This document shows positions 46,651 through 55,105 of a DNA stretch of 64,000 nucleotides, piece by piece. The stretch lies in contig JAZQFH010000036.1 of the NCBI GenBank assembly GCA_045539425.1, forward strand, positions 1 through 64,000, read 5' to 3'. Each line of letters begins with the position of its first letter. The stretch's first letter is position 1. Made by a program: the position numbers and the translations under genes. The stretch is from RUG14871 sp045539425 (GTDB taxonomy: Bacteria > Bacillota_I > Bacilli_A > Erysipelotrichales > Erysipelotrichaceae). The notes under the pieces were generated by a model. The model had not been told where the DNA came from and did not search any database. It worked only from the letters and a program-made list of their open reading frames with translations.

Positions 46651-47157
46651 TTAAGCATTTTCAGTGGCTGGAGCATCTTTTTCCGCAATAGCCTTGACTG
46701 CGCATGCGAACTTGATGACCGGTGATTGTAAGCATCCCAGTAACATAGAGATCATACCCTCTTTGTTCGGTAATGCAGATAAAGTCTTGATCGCTTCCGG
46801 ATCGACGACTTCCTTTTCGACTAAGCCACCCTTAACCACTAAATTCGGATGTTTCTTAGCGAACTTAACCAAGACGCGGCTCGGTGCGACGGAATCGCTG
46901 CTGATTGCCAGAGCGTTCGGGCCCTTTAAGTAATCGGCTAATCCACCAAATCCGGCTTGTTCTGCGGCACGTGCACTGATGTTGTTCTTGTAGACCTTTA
47001 ATTCCACACCTTCAGCTCTCAAAGCACGGCGCAATTCTGTTACTTCTGCGACTGTTAAGCCACGATATTCCACAACAACGCTGGAACCGCAGTTGGTCAG
47101 TTTGTCGGAAACTTCGTTGACTAAGGCAATCTTCTGTTGAAGTACCTCTTGGTTCAT
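46651..47157 (-). CDS. rplJ: Ribosomal protein L10
   Basis: 168 residues: QQKIALVNEVSDKL, VVEYRGLTV, ELRRALRAEGVELKVYKN and a C-terminal helix that carries L7/L12 dimers. With L12 it binds the upstream L10 leader RNA and controls its own expression. It starts 30 bp downstream of the leader's enclosing stem. Confidence 0.97.
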   Translation of the reverse strand: MNQEVLQQKIALVNEVSDKLTNCGSSVVVEYRGLTVAEVTELRRALRAEGVELKVYKNNISARAAEQAGFGGLADYLKGPNALAISSDSVAPSRVLVKFAKKHPNLVVKGGLVEKEVVDPEAIKTLSALPNKEGMISMLLGCLQSPVIKFACAVKAIAEKDAPATENA

Positions 47158-47186
47158 ACCTTTCTACCTCGTTTCTTTCTATGTAA

Positions 47187-47310
47187 CAATATACCTGTTA
47201 AATAAAAACCCATGCAGATAGACAGCATGGGTTTGAAAGAATTTCCTGTTTACTCTCTCTACCTCGGCAACCTGATTAAGCTTAACGCCGTTGCTGTCTA
47301 TGGTATATTG
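47187..47310 (-). ncRNA. L10 leader (ribosomal-protein autoregulatory RNA with terminator/antiterminator)
   Basis: Minus-strand leader upstream of rplJ-rplL. It contains the conserved AGCAAC...GGTTGC / GAGGTAGAG region bound by L10-L12, followed by terminator stem AAACCCATGC / GCATGGGTTT (47206-47234) with T's. Nine nt ATAGACAGC (47293-47301) are complementary to GCTGTCTAT (47218-47226), which overlaps the terminator's 5' arm and loop. CAATATACC (47302-47310) pairs with GGTATATTG (47187-47195) beyond the terminator. The two folds exclude each other. Confidence 0.88.
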
Positions 47311-47354
47311 ATAACAACTATTTAATAAATGTAATAAGAACTAATGAAATTCAA

Positions 47355-48035
47355 TTAGTCGTGGTCGACCTTTACAGACGGGCTCATTGTAGAGGAGACA
47401 GTGACTGTCTTCATATACTGGCCTTTGACTGCTGCCGGTCTGGCTCTTAAGATGACATCATATAAAGCTTTGAAGTTTTCAACCAGCTGTTCATCCGTGA
47501 AGGATTTCTTACCGATTAAGCAGTTGATGTTGCCTTCTTTGTCGACTCTGTATTCGACTTTACCTTTTTTGACGTCAGTGACAGCTTTCGTTACATCCAT
47601 TGTAACTGTTCCTGTCTTCGGGTTTGGCATTAAGCCTTTCGGGCCTAAGATACGGCCTAATTTACCGAGTTCACCCATCATGTCCGGTGTAGCGATGATC
47701 GTATCAAATCCGAACCATCCGCCCTTGATTTCTTCCAGCTTGTCTTTTCCGCCGACGAAATCCGCTCCGGCATCCTTGGCTTCCTGTTCCTTGGCGCCCT
47801 GAGTGATAACTAAGACCCTCGGGGATTTACCAGTGCCGTTCGGTAAAACCATGGCACCTCTGATCTGCTGATCAGCATGACGCGGGTCAACATTCAGATT
47901 GAAGTTTGCTTCGAAGGAAGCATCGAAATTGCAGTATGTATTCTTTCTGACTAATGCGATCGCTTCTTCGATCGGATAGAAAGCCTGTTTGTCGTAAGAC
48001 TGAACGGCTGCTAAATATTTCTTTCCTCTTTTCAT
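47355..48035 (-). CDS. rplA: Ribosomal protein L1
   Basis: 226 residues from ATG 48035 ([16 protein letters not shown]), preceded by AGGAGG 6 nt upstream; the longer frame lies inside rplK. Family stretches [14 protein letters not shown] and [14 protein letters not shown] are present. It binds 23S rRNA at the mobile L1 stalk and represses its own operon in many bacteria. Follows rplK by 10 bp. Confidence 0.98.
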   Translation of the reverse strand: MKRGKKYLAAVQSYDKQAFYPIEEAIALVRKNTYCNFDASFEANFNLNVDPRHADQQIRGAMVLPNGTGKSPRVLVITQGAKEQEAKDAGADFVGGKDKLEEIKGGWFGFDTIIATPDMMGELGKLGRILGPKGLMPNPKTGTVTMDVTKAVTDVKKGKVEYRVDKEGNINCLIGKKSFTDEQLVENFKALYDVILRARPAAVKGQYMKTVTVSSTMSPSVKVDHD

Positions 48036-48045
48036 ATTTAACCTC

Positions 48046-48465
48046 CTACTTATCCATTCCTTCGACAACGATACCCATATTGCGGGCTGTGCCTTCGATA
48101 ATACGCATAGCAGCTTCAATGTCATTGGCATTTAAGTCCGGCATTTTGTATTCCGCGATCTTTCTGACATCTTCTGCGGTGATCGTGGCTGCCTTGACTG
48201 TATTCGGTGTGCCGCTGGCCTTGCTGATGCCAGCTGCCTTCTTTAACATAACTGCAGCCGGTGTTGTCTTTAAGACGAAATCGAAAGATTTGTCTTCGTA
48301 GCATGTGATGATAACCGGAACGATATCACCTTTTCTGTCTTTTGTAGCATCGTTGAATGCGTTACAGAACTGTGGCATGTTAATGCCTGCGCCAGCTAAC
48401 GCTGGACCTGGTCTTGCTCCTCCTGCCTGGAACTGGAGCTTGACGACTTTAGCAACTTTCTTCAT
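48046..48465 (-). CDS. rplK: Ribosomal protein L11
   Basis: 139 residues from ATG 48465, with AAGGAGG 7 nt upstream. [29 protein letters not shown] and [15 protein letters not shown] are family hallmarks. It binds the GTPase-associated centre and is needed for RelA activation. It is first in its transcription unit: promoter at 48557-48585; no secE or nusG precedes it, and a divergent ABC exporter follows upstream. Confidence 0.98.
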   Translation of the reverse strand: MKKVAKVVKLQFQAGGARPGPALAGAGINMPQFCNAFNDATKDRKGDIVPVIITCYEDKSFDFVLKTTPAAVMLKKAAGISKASGTPNTVKAATITAEDVRKIAEYKMPDLNANDIEAAMRIIEGTARNMGIVVEGMDK

Positions 48466-48556
48466 CAAACGTTCCTCCTTATTGAACGAGATGCAGCGGT
48501 AGTCGGCTGTGCTAAGCCTCCCGCGCATAAAAACCGCATTTTCGTACGGCCCTTAT

Positions 48557-48585
48557 ATAATATTATTTTCGCAGGGTGAAGTCAA
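48557..48585 (-). promoter_or_regulatory. Promoter of rplK-rplA
   Basis: TTGACT (48580-48585), 17-bp spacer, TATTAT (48557-48562), A-tract upstream. Confidence 0.8.
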
Positions 48586-48730
48586 TACTTTTTTGAAGAA
48601 AAAACCGTGGTTTTTCCGCGTTTTCCTCGCGCTTTTGCAACACTGCCATTATAGCCGAATTCCCATAAAAATAACAGCCTTTTTTCTTACGCAATGAAGG
48701 ATTTGGAAAAGTCCATTCACGTAATGAATA

Positions 48731-48758
48731 TTGCTGGAAATATCCTTATTAATATATT
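48731..48758 (+). promoter_or_regulatory. Promoter of the ABC exporter operon, with a possible operator repeat
   Basis: TTGCTG (48731-48736), 16-bp spacer, TATATT (48753-48758). Just upstream, ACGCAATGAA (48689-48698) and ACGTAATGAA (48719-48728) form a direct repeat exactly 30 bp apart, about three helical turns. Confidence 0.5.
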
Positions 48759-48790
48759 AGAATATTACAGTGCCGTGAAATGAGGTCATT

Positions 48791-50551
48791 ATGAAAGATA
48801 TTCTGGAACGAAACAAACTTGTGAAATATATATGGAAATACAGATTTTACTATCTGACGGGGATCTGTATCCTTTTGGTTGTGGACTACCTCAACCTGTT
48901 TATCCCGCAGTATATCGGAGAAGTGACTGATGGTCTTTCCAACCACACAATGGACCAGAGCGGCGCACTGCATACGGTCTACAAGATTCTCCTGACTGCT
49001 TTAGTGCTCGCACTCGGGCGTCTGGGTTTCCGTTACTTTATCATCGGAACCTCCCGCAAGATCGAAAGATGTCTGCAGAATGAGATCTTCGCCAAGCTGG
49101 AAACGCTTTCCCAGCGCTACTTCAACGAAAACAAGACCGGAGACTTGATGGCCTACTTCACAAACGATCTGGAAGCGATCCGCGAAGCCACGGGCTGGAG
49201 CGTTGTCTCCACCTTTGATGCCATCGTTCTGACACTGATGTGCCTTTACCGCATGATGGTCTACGTCAATCTGCAGCTGACGCTGTTCACGCTGATCCCA
49301 ATGATCATGGTCGGCTTCTACGGCTATTTCATCTTCAAATCCTTTGACCAGCATTTCGAAGCCAAGCAGAATGCCTTCGCAAAGCTGAGTGACGAGGTGC
49401 AGGAGAGCATCTCCGCCATCCGCGTCATCAAAGCCTTCACCCAGGAAGAAAAACAGCAGAAGCACTTCGAGGAAGCCAACGCGGAAAACCGCAAGGTCAA
49501 TATGAAACTCGCGCATCTGCGCTCCTACGCCTGGCCGGTTATGGAAATCCTGATCGGTGCGGCCTATGTCATCGCCATTCTCTTTGGCGGCTACTACTGC
49601 CTGATTGGCGATATTACTCTCGGAAAATTCGTCACCTTCGCCTCTTACGTCGGCACTCTGATCTGGCCGATGCTGGCCTTCGGTGACTGCATCAACACCT
49701 TCACGCTCGGCTACGCGGGCATGAAGCGTATTAATAAAGTCTTTGACGAACCGGTAGAAATTCACGATGACGTGACACCGGATGACGTTACGGAACTCAG
49801 CGGTCAGATTTCCTTTGACCACGTGGATTTCAAATACAATGCGGACTATGTCGATGCTCTGGAGGATGTCACCTTCGATATCCGCCCGGGAGAAACCTTC
49901 GCCATCATGGGGAAGACCGGTGCCGGCAAGAGCACCATCGTCAATTTGATGACGCGCTTATTCGATACGACCGGCGGAAAGATCACCTTCGACGGACACG
50001 ATATCCGCAAGATTCCTTTAAAGGTATTACGCGAGAACATCGCCTATGTCCCGCAGGATAACTTCCTCTTCTCCGAAAAGCTGGAGCAGAACATCCGCTT
50101 CGGCAAGCAGAACGCCACGATGGAAGAGATCATCGAAGCCTGCAAGATTGCCGACATCCACGAGAACATCAAGGACTTCCCGGAAAAATACGAAACCATG
50201 GTCGGTGAGAGAGGCGTTACCCTCTCCGGCGGACAGAAGCAGCGTACTTCCATTGCCCGCGCCATCCTGAAAGACAGCCCGATTCTGATCATGGATGACT
50301 CCCTGAGTGCGGTCGATACCGATACGGAAGACAACATTCTGCACAACCTCAGAGAAATCCGCGAAAATAAAACCACGGTCATCATTGCGCACCGTGTCTC
50401 TACCGTGAAAAACGCCAACCACATCATCTTCCTCGAAGACGGGAAGATTGCGGAAAGCGGTACTTACGATGAACTTGTCGCCCTCGACGGTCAGTTTGCC
50501 CAGCTGGTACGCAAGCAGCAGCTGGAACAGCAGCTGGCGGAAGAGAGATAG
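48791..50551 (+). CDS. ABC exporter subunit 1 (fused TMD-NBD, degenerate Walker B Glu)
   Basis: 586 residues: six TM helices (first ~320 residues) and a nucleotide-binding domain from about 340. Walker A GKTGAGKS (about 373), full signature LSGGQKQ (about 478), and Walker B ILIMDD, where the catalytic Glu is replaced by Asp. GAGGTC SD before ATG. It is followed 13 bp later by subunit 2. By analogy with BmrC/BmrD and TM287/288, this subunit contributes the intact signature to the active site and a degenerate second site. Likely drug or lipid export; substrate unknown. Confidence 0.9.
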   Translation: MKDILERNKLVKYIWKYRFYYLTGICILLVVDYLNLFIPQYIGEVTDGLSNHTMDQSGALHTVYKILLTALVLALGRLGFRYFIIGTSRKIERCLQNEIFAKLETLSQRYFNENKTGDLMAYFTNDLEAIREATGWSVVSTFDAIVLTLMCLYRMMVYVNLQLTLFTLIPMIMVGFYGYFIFKSFDQHFEAKQNAFAKLSDEVQESISAIRVIKAFTQEEKQQKHFEEANAENRKVNMKLAHLRSYAWPVMEILIGAAYVIAILFGGYYCLIGDITLGKFVTFASYVGTLIWPMLAFGDCINTFTLGYAGMKRINKVFDEPVEIHDDVTPDDVTELSGQISFDHVDFKYNADYVDALEDVTFDIRPGETFAIMGKTGAGKSTIVNLMTRLFDTTGGKITFDGHDIRKIPLKVLRENIAYVPQDNFLFSEKLEQNIRFGKQNATMEEIIEACKIADIHENIKDFPEKYETMVGERGVTLSGGQKQRTSIARAILKDSPILIMDDSLSAVDTDTEDNILHNLREIRENKTTVIIAHRVSTVKNANHIIFLEDGKIAESGTYDELVALDGQFAQLVRKQQLEQQLAEER

Positions 50552-50564
50552 GAAGGAGGATATT

Positions 50565-52640
50565 ATGGCAGGAATTGAAAAAGAACAGGTCATTACCTCC
50601 TATCAGGGAAAACTGTATTCCCGGCTCTTCGGATACATGCAGCCGTATCTGAAAAACTTCTTTGTCGCACTTATTCTCGTCTTACTTGTCTCCTTCTTCG
50701 GTTTAGTGGAACCGATGCTGATTGCCAGGGCCATCGATACCTACATCGAAGGCTATCAGCTGCCTTACGCCGAAGTACCGGAAGCAGAAGCGGAGATTCG
50801 CTATGAAGACATGTTACTAAGCAAGAACATCGACTTCGAGAATGCCACCTATACCTCTTACGCTCAGATGGTGAGCTATGAGGATACCTACTACCTGATC
50901 AGCGATCTGAACAAAGAGGAGATCACTTCCCTGCAGCAGCTGATTCAGGAAGAGCTGGAACCTTCTTCCGTTACGGAAGAAGCAATCACGCTCTATGACA
51001 ACGGAAAAACGTATACGGCCGTCCGGCTGGAGAAAGAGGATTTGAAGCTCTTGCGTTCGACGGACTACCGCGGCGTGAAGATCATCGCCCTCTTATATGC
51101 GATCGGACTTTTGTTAAACGCGTTATGCAACATCCTGCAAATCCGCATACTGCAGTCTACGGGGCAGAACATCATCTACAACATCCGGAATGAGATCTTC
51201 GCGCATATCAACTCCCTGCCGCTGCGTTTCTTCGATACGCACCCGGTCGGACAGATCGTCACCAGAGTCACAAACGATGTGGAATCCTTAAACCAGATGT
51301 ATTCCAACGTCATCGTCAACCTCTTCCGTAACACGATCATGATCATCGGTTACGCGGTTGTCATGTTTGCGATGAATGCGCGCCTTGCCTTTATCGCTCT
51401 GGCCATCATGCCGTTTGTCGTCTTACTGACTTATACCTTTACCAAACTGAGCCGGAGCACCTACCGTGTCATCCGCACCAAGGTATCTGCGCTCAACACC
51501 TTCTTAAGCGAACACATCTCCGGCATGAAGCTGATTCAGATCTTCGCCAGAGAGAAGGAAAAATACGAACAGTTCAAGGAAAGTACGGAAGATCTCTACC
51601 GCTACCGCATGAAGGAGCTGATGATCTTCGCGACCTTCCGTCCGCTGATCAACTTTACCGCGAATCTGGCGCTTGCCATCGTTGTCTATAACGGAGCTCT
51701 GGAAGTCTTAAAGGATGCCCTTTCCGTCGGTACGCTGTATGTCTTCATCAGCTACATTCGCTCCTTCTTCGATCCGATCCAGGAGCTGACGGAACAGTTC
51801 AGCACCCTGCAGAACGCCTTCGCTTCGGCAGAGAAGATCTTTACTCTGCTGGATGAAAAGAACAACATCACGGAAAAAGAGCAGCCGGTTATGCCGGAAG
51901 AGATCAAAGGAAAGATCGAATTCCGCAATGTCTGGTTTGCCTACGATGAAGAGAACTTTGTCTTACGCAACGTCTCCTTCACGATTGAACCGGGTGAAAA
52001 AGTTGCCTTCGTCGGTGCGACCGGTGCCGGCAAATCCTCCATCCTGAATCTGATCGGACGCTATTACGATATTCAGAAAGGTGAGATTCTGATCGATGAC
52101 ATCAACATCAAAGATCTTTCCCTCAAGCAGCTGCGCTCTGCCATCGGGCAGGTCCAGCAGGATGTCTTCATCTTTACGGGAGACATCAAGGGTAATATCC
52201 GCCTCTTAAGCAAAGAGATCAGTGATGAGGAGATCAGGGAAGCAGCCGAAACGGTCAATGCCTCCAAGTTCATTGAAAAACTGCCGAAGAAATACGATGA
52301 ACCCGTCACGGAACGCGGTGCCACCCTTTCCAGCGGTCAGCGCCAGCTGTTAAGCTTTGCCCGTACGATTGCCGTGGATCCGAAGATCCTGGTCATGGAT
52401 GAAGCGACGGCCAACATCGATACGGAAACCGAGCAGCTGATTCAGGAAGCATTGCAGACAATGATGAACAACCGTACGACCATCATGGTTGCTCACCGTC
52501 TGTCCACCATCCAGCATGCCGATAAGATCATCGTCATGCACAAAGGCAAGATCCGTGAGATGGGCACGCACCAGCAGTTATTAAGCCAGAACGGCATCTA
52601 TAAGAAGCTGTATGAACTGCAGCTGTATTCCGAGAATTAA
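50565..52640 (+). CDS. ABC exporter subunit 2 (TMD-NBD with extracellular insertion)
   Basis: 691 residues from ATG 50565 (GGAAGGAGG SD). Between TM1 and TM2 lies an insertion of about 100 residues (about 65-170), rich in Glu, Tyr and Thr and with no TM; BmrD-type subunits have a similar extracellular domain. NBD: Walker A GATGAGKSS (about 484), altered signature LSSGQRQ (about 587), Walker B ILVMDEAT with the catalytic Glu. With subunit 1 this gives one complete ATP site (this Walker motifs plus LSGGQ of subunit 1) and one degenerate site. Confidence 0.9.
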   Translation: MAGIEKEQVITSYQGKLYSRLFGYMQPYLKNFFVALILVLLVSFFGLVEPMLIARAIDTYIEGYQLPYAEVPEAEAEIRYEDMLLSKNIDFENATYTSYAQMVSYEDTYYLISDLNKEEITSLQQLIQEELEPSSVTEEAITLYDNGKTYTAVRLEKEDLKLLRSTDYRGVKIIALLYAIGLLLNALCNILQIRILQSTGQNIIYNIRNEIFAHINSLPLRFFDTHPVGQIVTRVTNDVESLNQMYSNVIVNLFRNTIMIIGYAVVMFAMNARLAFIALAIMPFVVLLTYTFTKLSRSTYRVIRTKVSALNTFLSEHISGMKLIQIFAREKEKYEQFKESTEDLYRYRMKELMIFATFRPLINFTANLALAIVVYNGALEVLKDALSVGTLYVFISYIRSFFDPIQELTEQFSTLQNAFASAEKIFTLLDEKNNITEKEQPVMPEEIKGKIEFRNVWFAYDEENFVLRNVSFTIEPGEKVAFVGATGAGKSSILNLIGRYYDIQKGEILIDDINIKDLSLKQLRSAIGQVQQDVFIFTGDIKGNIRLLSKEISDEEIREAAETVNASKFIEKLPKKYDEPVTERGATLSSGQRQLLSFARTIAVDPKILVMDEATANIDTETEQLIQEALQTMMNNRTTIMVAHRLSTIQHADKIIVMHKGKIREMGTHQQLLSQNGIYKKLYELQLYSEN

Positions 52641-52645
52641 TTCAT

Positions 52646-52674
52646 TTGTCAATTTCCGGAAAACGGAATAAACT
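52646..52674 (+). promoter_or_regulatory. Promoter of the 136-residue membrane protein gene
   Basis: TTGTCA (52646-52651), 17-bp spacer containing TTTCCG-GAAAA-CGGAA, TAAACT (52669-52674). The near-palindrome in the spacer could be an operator. Confidence 0.55.
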
Positions 52675-52705
52675 AAAATATATATAAGGAATAAGGGGAA
52701 TCGAT

Positions 52706-53116
52706 ATGCAATATATTACAGAAGTCAGTAAGATGGGAATTCTGGATAATCTGACCAAAAACATTTACATGATGGACTTCCTGTTCACGATCGTACTTGT
52801 GATCAGTGCCTATGCCAGCTACAAGCGTCATACGTTTTATAACAGAGACCCGAAGATGGAGAAGCACAATCTGAACATTCTCTATCATCTGAATGAAAAA
52901 AAGAAGCTGGATCTCGACTGGATCAACTTCACGTTCTTTAAAACCAACACCCTGGCCGCACTGGTTGCGGGAGCCGTCATTGCTCTCTGTGCCGTTTTGA
53001 AGCTGAATGACAACATCTGCATTGCCATCGGACTGGTTGCCCTCTTTGTGGCAAGTTACTTTACCCAGCAGCTGGCTTACAAGACGATTGTTAAAAAGTA
53101 CGAACACAGTAAATAA
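52706..53116 (+). CDS. Small three-helix membrane protein; function unknown
   Basis: 136 residues, not recognised. One hydrophobic helix at about 24-41, a basic and polar loop of about 40 residues (YKRHTFYNRDPKMEKH, then EKKKLDLDWINF), and two further helices (about 82-99 and 104-121) before a lysine-rich tail KKYEHSK. No conserved catalytic motif. GGGG SD 7 nt before ATG, own promoter and strong terminator, so it is an independent unit. The DW motif and positive loop suggest a cytoplasmic loop between helices 1 and 2. Confidence 0.7.
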   Translation: MQYITEVSKMGILDNLTKNIYMMDFLFTIVLVISAYASYKRHTFYNRDPKMEKHNLNILYHLNEKKKLDLDWINFTFFKTNTLAALVAGAVIALCAVLKLNDNICIAIGLVALFVASYFTQQLAYKTIVKKYEHSK

Positions 53117-53119
53117 CGC

Positions 53120-53147
53120 AAAAAGAGACGTCAGACGTCTCTTTTTT
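53120..53147 (+). terminator. Terminator of the small membrane protein gene
   Basis: Stem AGAGACGT / ACGTCTCT with CAG loop followed by six T. Confidence 0.85.
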
Positions 53148-53154
53148 CATGCAA

Positions 53155-53180
53155 AAGAAAAACCCTGCCTGCGCAGAGTT
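53155..53180 (-). terminator. Terminator of the EIIA-like gene
   Basis: Minus-strand stem AACTCTGC / GCAGGGTT (one G-U) with GCAG loop followed by TTTTTC. Confidence 0.65.
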
Positions 53181-53187
53181 TTGTATC

Positions 53188-53586
53188 CTATGATCCGTAC
53201 TGTACTTCCGGCTCCAGAATCAGAATCTGATTCAGATGGGTGACGCCGTCTTTTCCCGCCTGGCACAGCGTTTCAAAGTTGATGCCGTCTTCCCTTCTCT
53301 TTAGGAAATGAAGGATCATGCTGAGATTCATTCCCGTCACGATATGCAGCCCCTTGCTTAATAACAGCGAAGCATAGTTCGTCGGATAGGAACCCAGACG
53401 GTCGGAAAAGATCACGACACCATCTCCCGTTTCCAAAAGGTTGATTTTCTTCAGAAGATCTCTCTGAAAGTTTTCACTGAAGCTGAGGTAATCGAACTGC
53501 TCGATTTCTTCCCCCATCTCCGCCTTTACCGTATCATACATTCCTTCCGCCAGTTTTCCCTGACTGATCAATAATACTCCAATCAT
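53188..53586 (-). CDS. Orphan PTS EIIA-Man-like domain lacking the phosphorylated His
   Basis: 132 residues from ATG 53586 (GGAGG 8 nt upstream). Fold of the mannose-type EIIA: MIGVLLISQGKLAEGM aligns with the usual G-[IL]-[IV]-[IV]-S-H-G-x-[FL]-A-x-G start, then GDGVVIFSDRLGSYPTN (the usual G.[IL]...DL.GGSP.N region) and VTGMNLSMIL. The phospho-acceptor His is Gln9 (CAG). No EIIB, C or D is nearby. It is therefore unlikely to carry phosphate and may be a binding or regulatory remnant. A full DhaM or man-type system cannot be assumed. Confidence 0.8.
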   Translation of the reverse strand: MIGVLLISQGKLAEGMYDTVKAEMGEEIEQFDYLSFSENFQRDLLKKINLLETGDGVVIFSDRLGSYPTNYASLLLSKGLHIVTGMNLSMILHFLKRREDGINFETLCQAGKDGVTHLNQILILEPEVQYGS

Positions 53587-53666
53587 ATGATCTTCCTCCA
53601 ACAAGGATAATTATAATTCATTTTTTCACTTTGCCATAGTAAAATAATGGAAGTGAGGAGAATTAT

Positions 53667-55022
53667 ATGACAACAAAAGAAAGAGTATACGCATATAAGG
53701 ATGAAATCATTGCCTCTTTGGCAAAACTGGTCAGATATAATTCCGTGGAAGGTACTCCGACGGAAACGGAACCGTTCGGTCCAGTCTGCGCTGCCGTCTT
53801 AAAGGAAGCGCTGCAGATGATGGAAGAGCACGGATTAAAAACCACGAATCTGGATAACTATATCGGATTCGGTGAAATCGGTGAAGGCGACAAGCTCGTC
53901 GGCATACTGGGACACTTGGATATCGTTCCGGCCGGGGAAGGCTGGAATACGGATCCGTTCACGGTAACCGAGAAGGATGGAAAACTCTACGGCAGAGGAA
54001 CTTCCGACGACAAGGGTGCCATGGTTGCCAGCATGTATGCCCTGCAGATCCTGCAGGATGAAGGCTACAAGTTCAATAAACGCGTCCGCCTGATCACCGG
54101 CACCAATGAGGAAACCGGTTCCCGCTGTCTTGCCCACTATGTGGAAAAGGAAGGAAACTTCGACTACGGCTTCACACCGGATGCCAACTTCCCGGGTGTC
54201 TACGGGGAAAAAGGCATGGTCTCCGCCCGCTTTTACTGCAATGATTCCAGAATCATTTCCATCAACGGCGGTGAAGCCAGCAATGTTGTCTGCAATAAAT
54301 GCACCACATTGCTGCCGAATGGCTTCTGCGACTTTGACAAAGTGGAACAGTATCTGAAAAAGGAAAACCTGGAATACACACTCAAAGATACTGAAGAAGG
54401 AAAGGAACTTGTTGTCCGCGGAGTCGCGGCTCACGCTTCCACACCGCACTTAGGCCGCAATGCCATCAGCTACACCTTCCAGGCTCTGGCCTTTGCCGGA
54501 AGCGACGATCCGCTTGTCACAAAGTACAACGCTTTAATCGGTCTGGCAACGGACGGCTCCAACTGCAACGCCAAATACGAAGACAAATACGGTGCCCTCA
54601 CCTTCAATAACGGTGTCATCAAGACAACAGAGGAAGGTATCTACGGCACGATCGATATCCGTACGGGCTTACTCGTAAAGAGCGAAGAGATTGCCGAACG
54701 CATGCAGAAGGCCTTCGATACATGCGGACTCAATCTGGAAATCCGCGGACTGGTTGCCCCGCTCTTCTATGAACCGGAGACACCGTGGGTCCAGGCGATG
54801 GTCAAAGCCTACCGCGATGTCACAGGCGACACAAAAACCCAGCCGATGACGATCGGCGGCGGCACTTATGCCAAGGGTATCGGAAACTGCATCGGTTTCG
54901 GCTGCGAATTCGTCGGGGATGACAACCACATTCATGACGCCAATGAATTCGTCAAGATCTCCGATCTCTTATTACAGGTTGAGATCTACGTCGAAACGAT
55001 CAAGAACTTATGTGAACTCTAA
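53667..55022 (+). CDS. pepV: M20-family dipeptidase PepV
   Basis: Cytoplasmic di-zinc dipeptidase, 451 residues. Zinc and catalytic motifs: GHLDIVPAGEGW (first His and Asp), YGRGTSDDKG with the bridging Asp, GTNEETGS with the catalytic Glu pair, and a C-terminal His in DDNHIHDANEF. The lid domain lies between. It releases amino acids from dipeptides with broad specificity in lactic acid bacteria. GAGGAG SD; monocistronic between a weak promoter and a terminator. Divergent from the EIIA-like gene. Confidence 0.93.
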   Translation: MTTKERVYAYKDEIIASLAKLVRYNSVEGTPTETEPFGPVCAAVLKEALQMMEEHGLKTTNLDNYIGFGEIGEGDKLVGILGHLDIVPAGEGWNTDPFTVTEKDGKLYGRGTSDDKGAMVASMYALQILQDEGYKFNKRVRLITGTNEETGSRCLAHYVEKEGNFDYGFTPDANFPGVYGEKGMVSARFYCNDSRIISINGGEASNVVCNKCTTLLPNGFCDFDKVEQYLKKENLEYTLKDTEEGKELVVRGVAAHASTPHLGRNAISYTFQALAFAGSDDPLVTKYNALIGLATDGSNCNAKYEDKYGALTFNNGVIKTTEEGIYGTIDIRTGLLVKSEEIAERMQKAFDTCGLNLEIRGLVAPLFYEPETPWVQAMVKAYRDVTGDTKTQPMTIGGGTYAKGIGNCIGFGCEFVGDDNHIHDANEFVKISDLLLQVEIYVETIKNLCEL

Positions 55023-55045
55023 GAAGCAGAAATGCTTCTTTTCTT
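55022..55045 (+). terminator. Terminator of pepV
   Basis: Stem AGAAGCA / TGCTTCT with GAAA loop and a T-rich tail. Confidence 0.7.
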
Positions 55046-55072
55046 CTGCTTAAGTTTTAGATGATAATCCGA

Positions 55073-55078
55073 TATAAT
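55073..55078 (+). promoter_or_regulatory. -10 box of the dUTPase-chagasin operon
   Basis: TATAAT about 28 bp before the ATG at 55106, with AAGAGGT as SD in between. The -35 at 17 bp (TTAAGT) is weak. Confidence 0.5.
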
Positions 55079-55105
55079 ATATCTATATATAAGAGGTAGT
55101 ACATC

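Noticed and set aside
49001..49822. 273-residue open frame opposite the ABC subunit 1 gene
   Set aside because: Antisense shadow with no SD; the plus-strand exporter is unambiguous.
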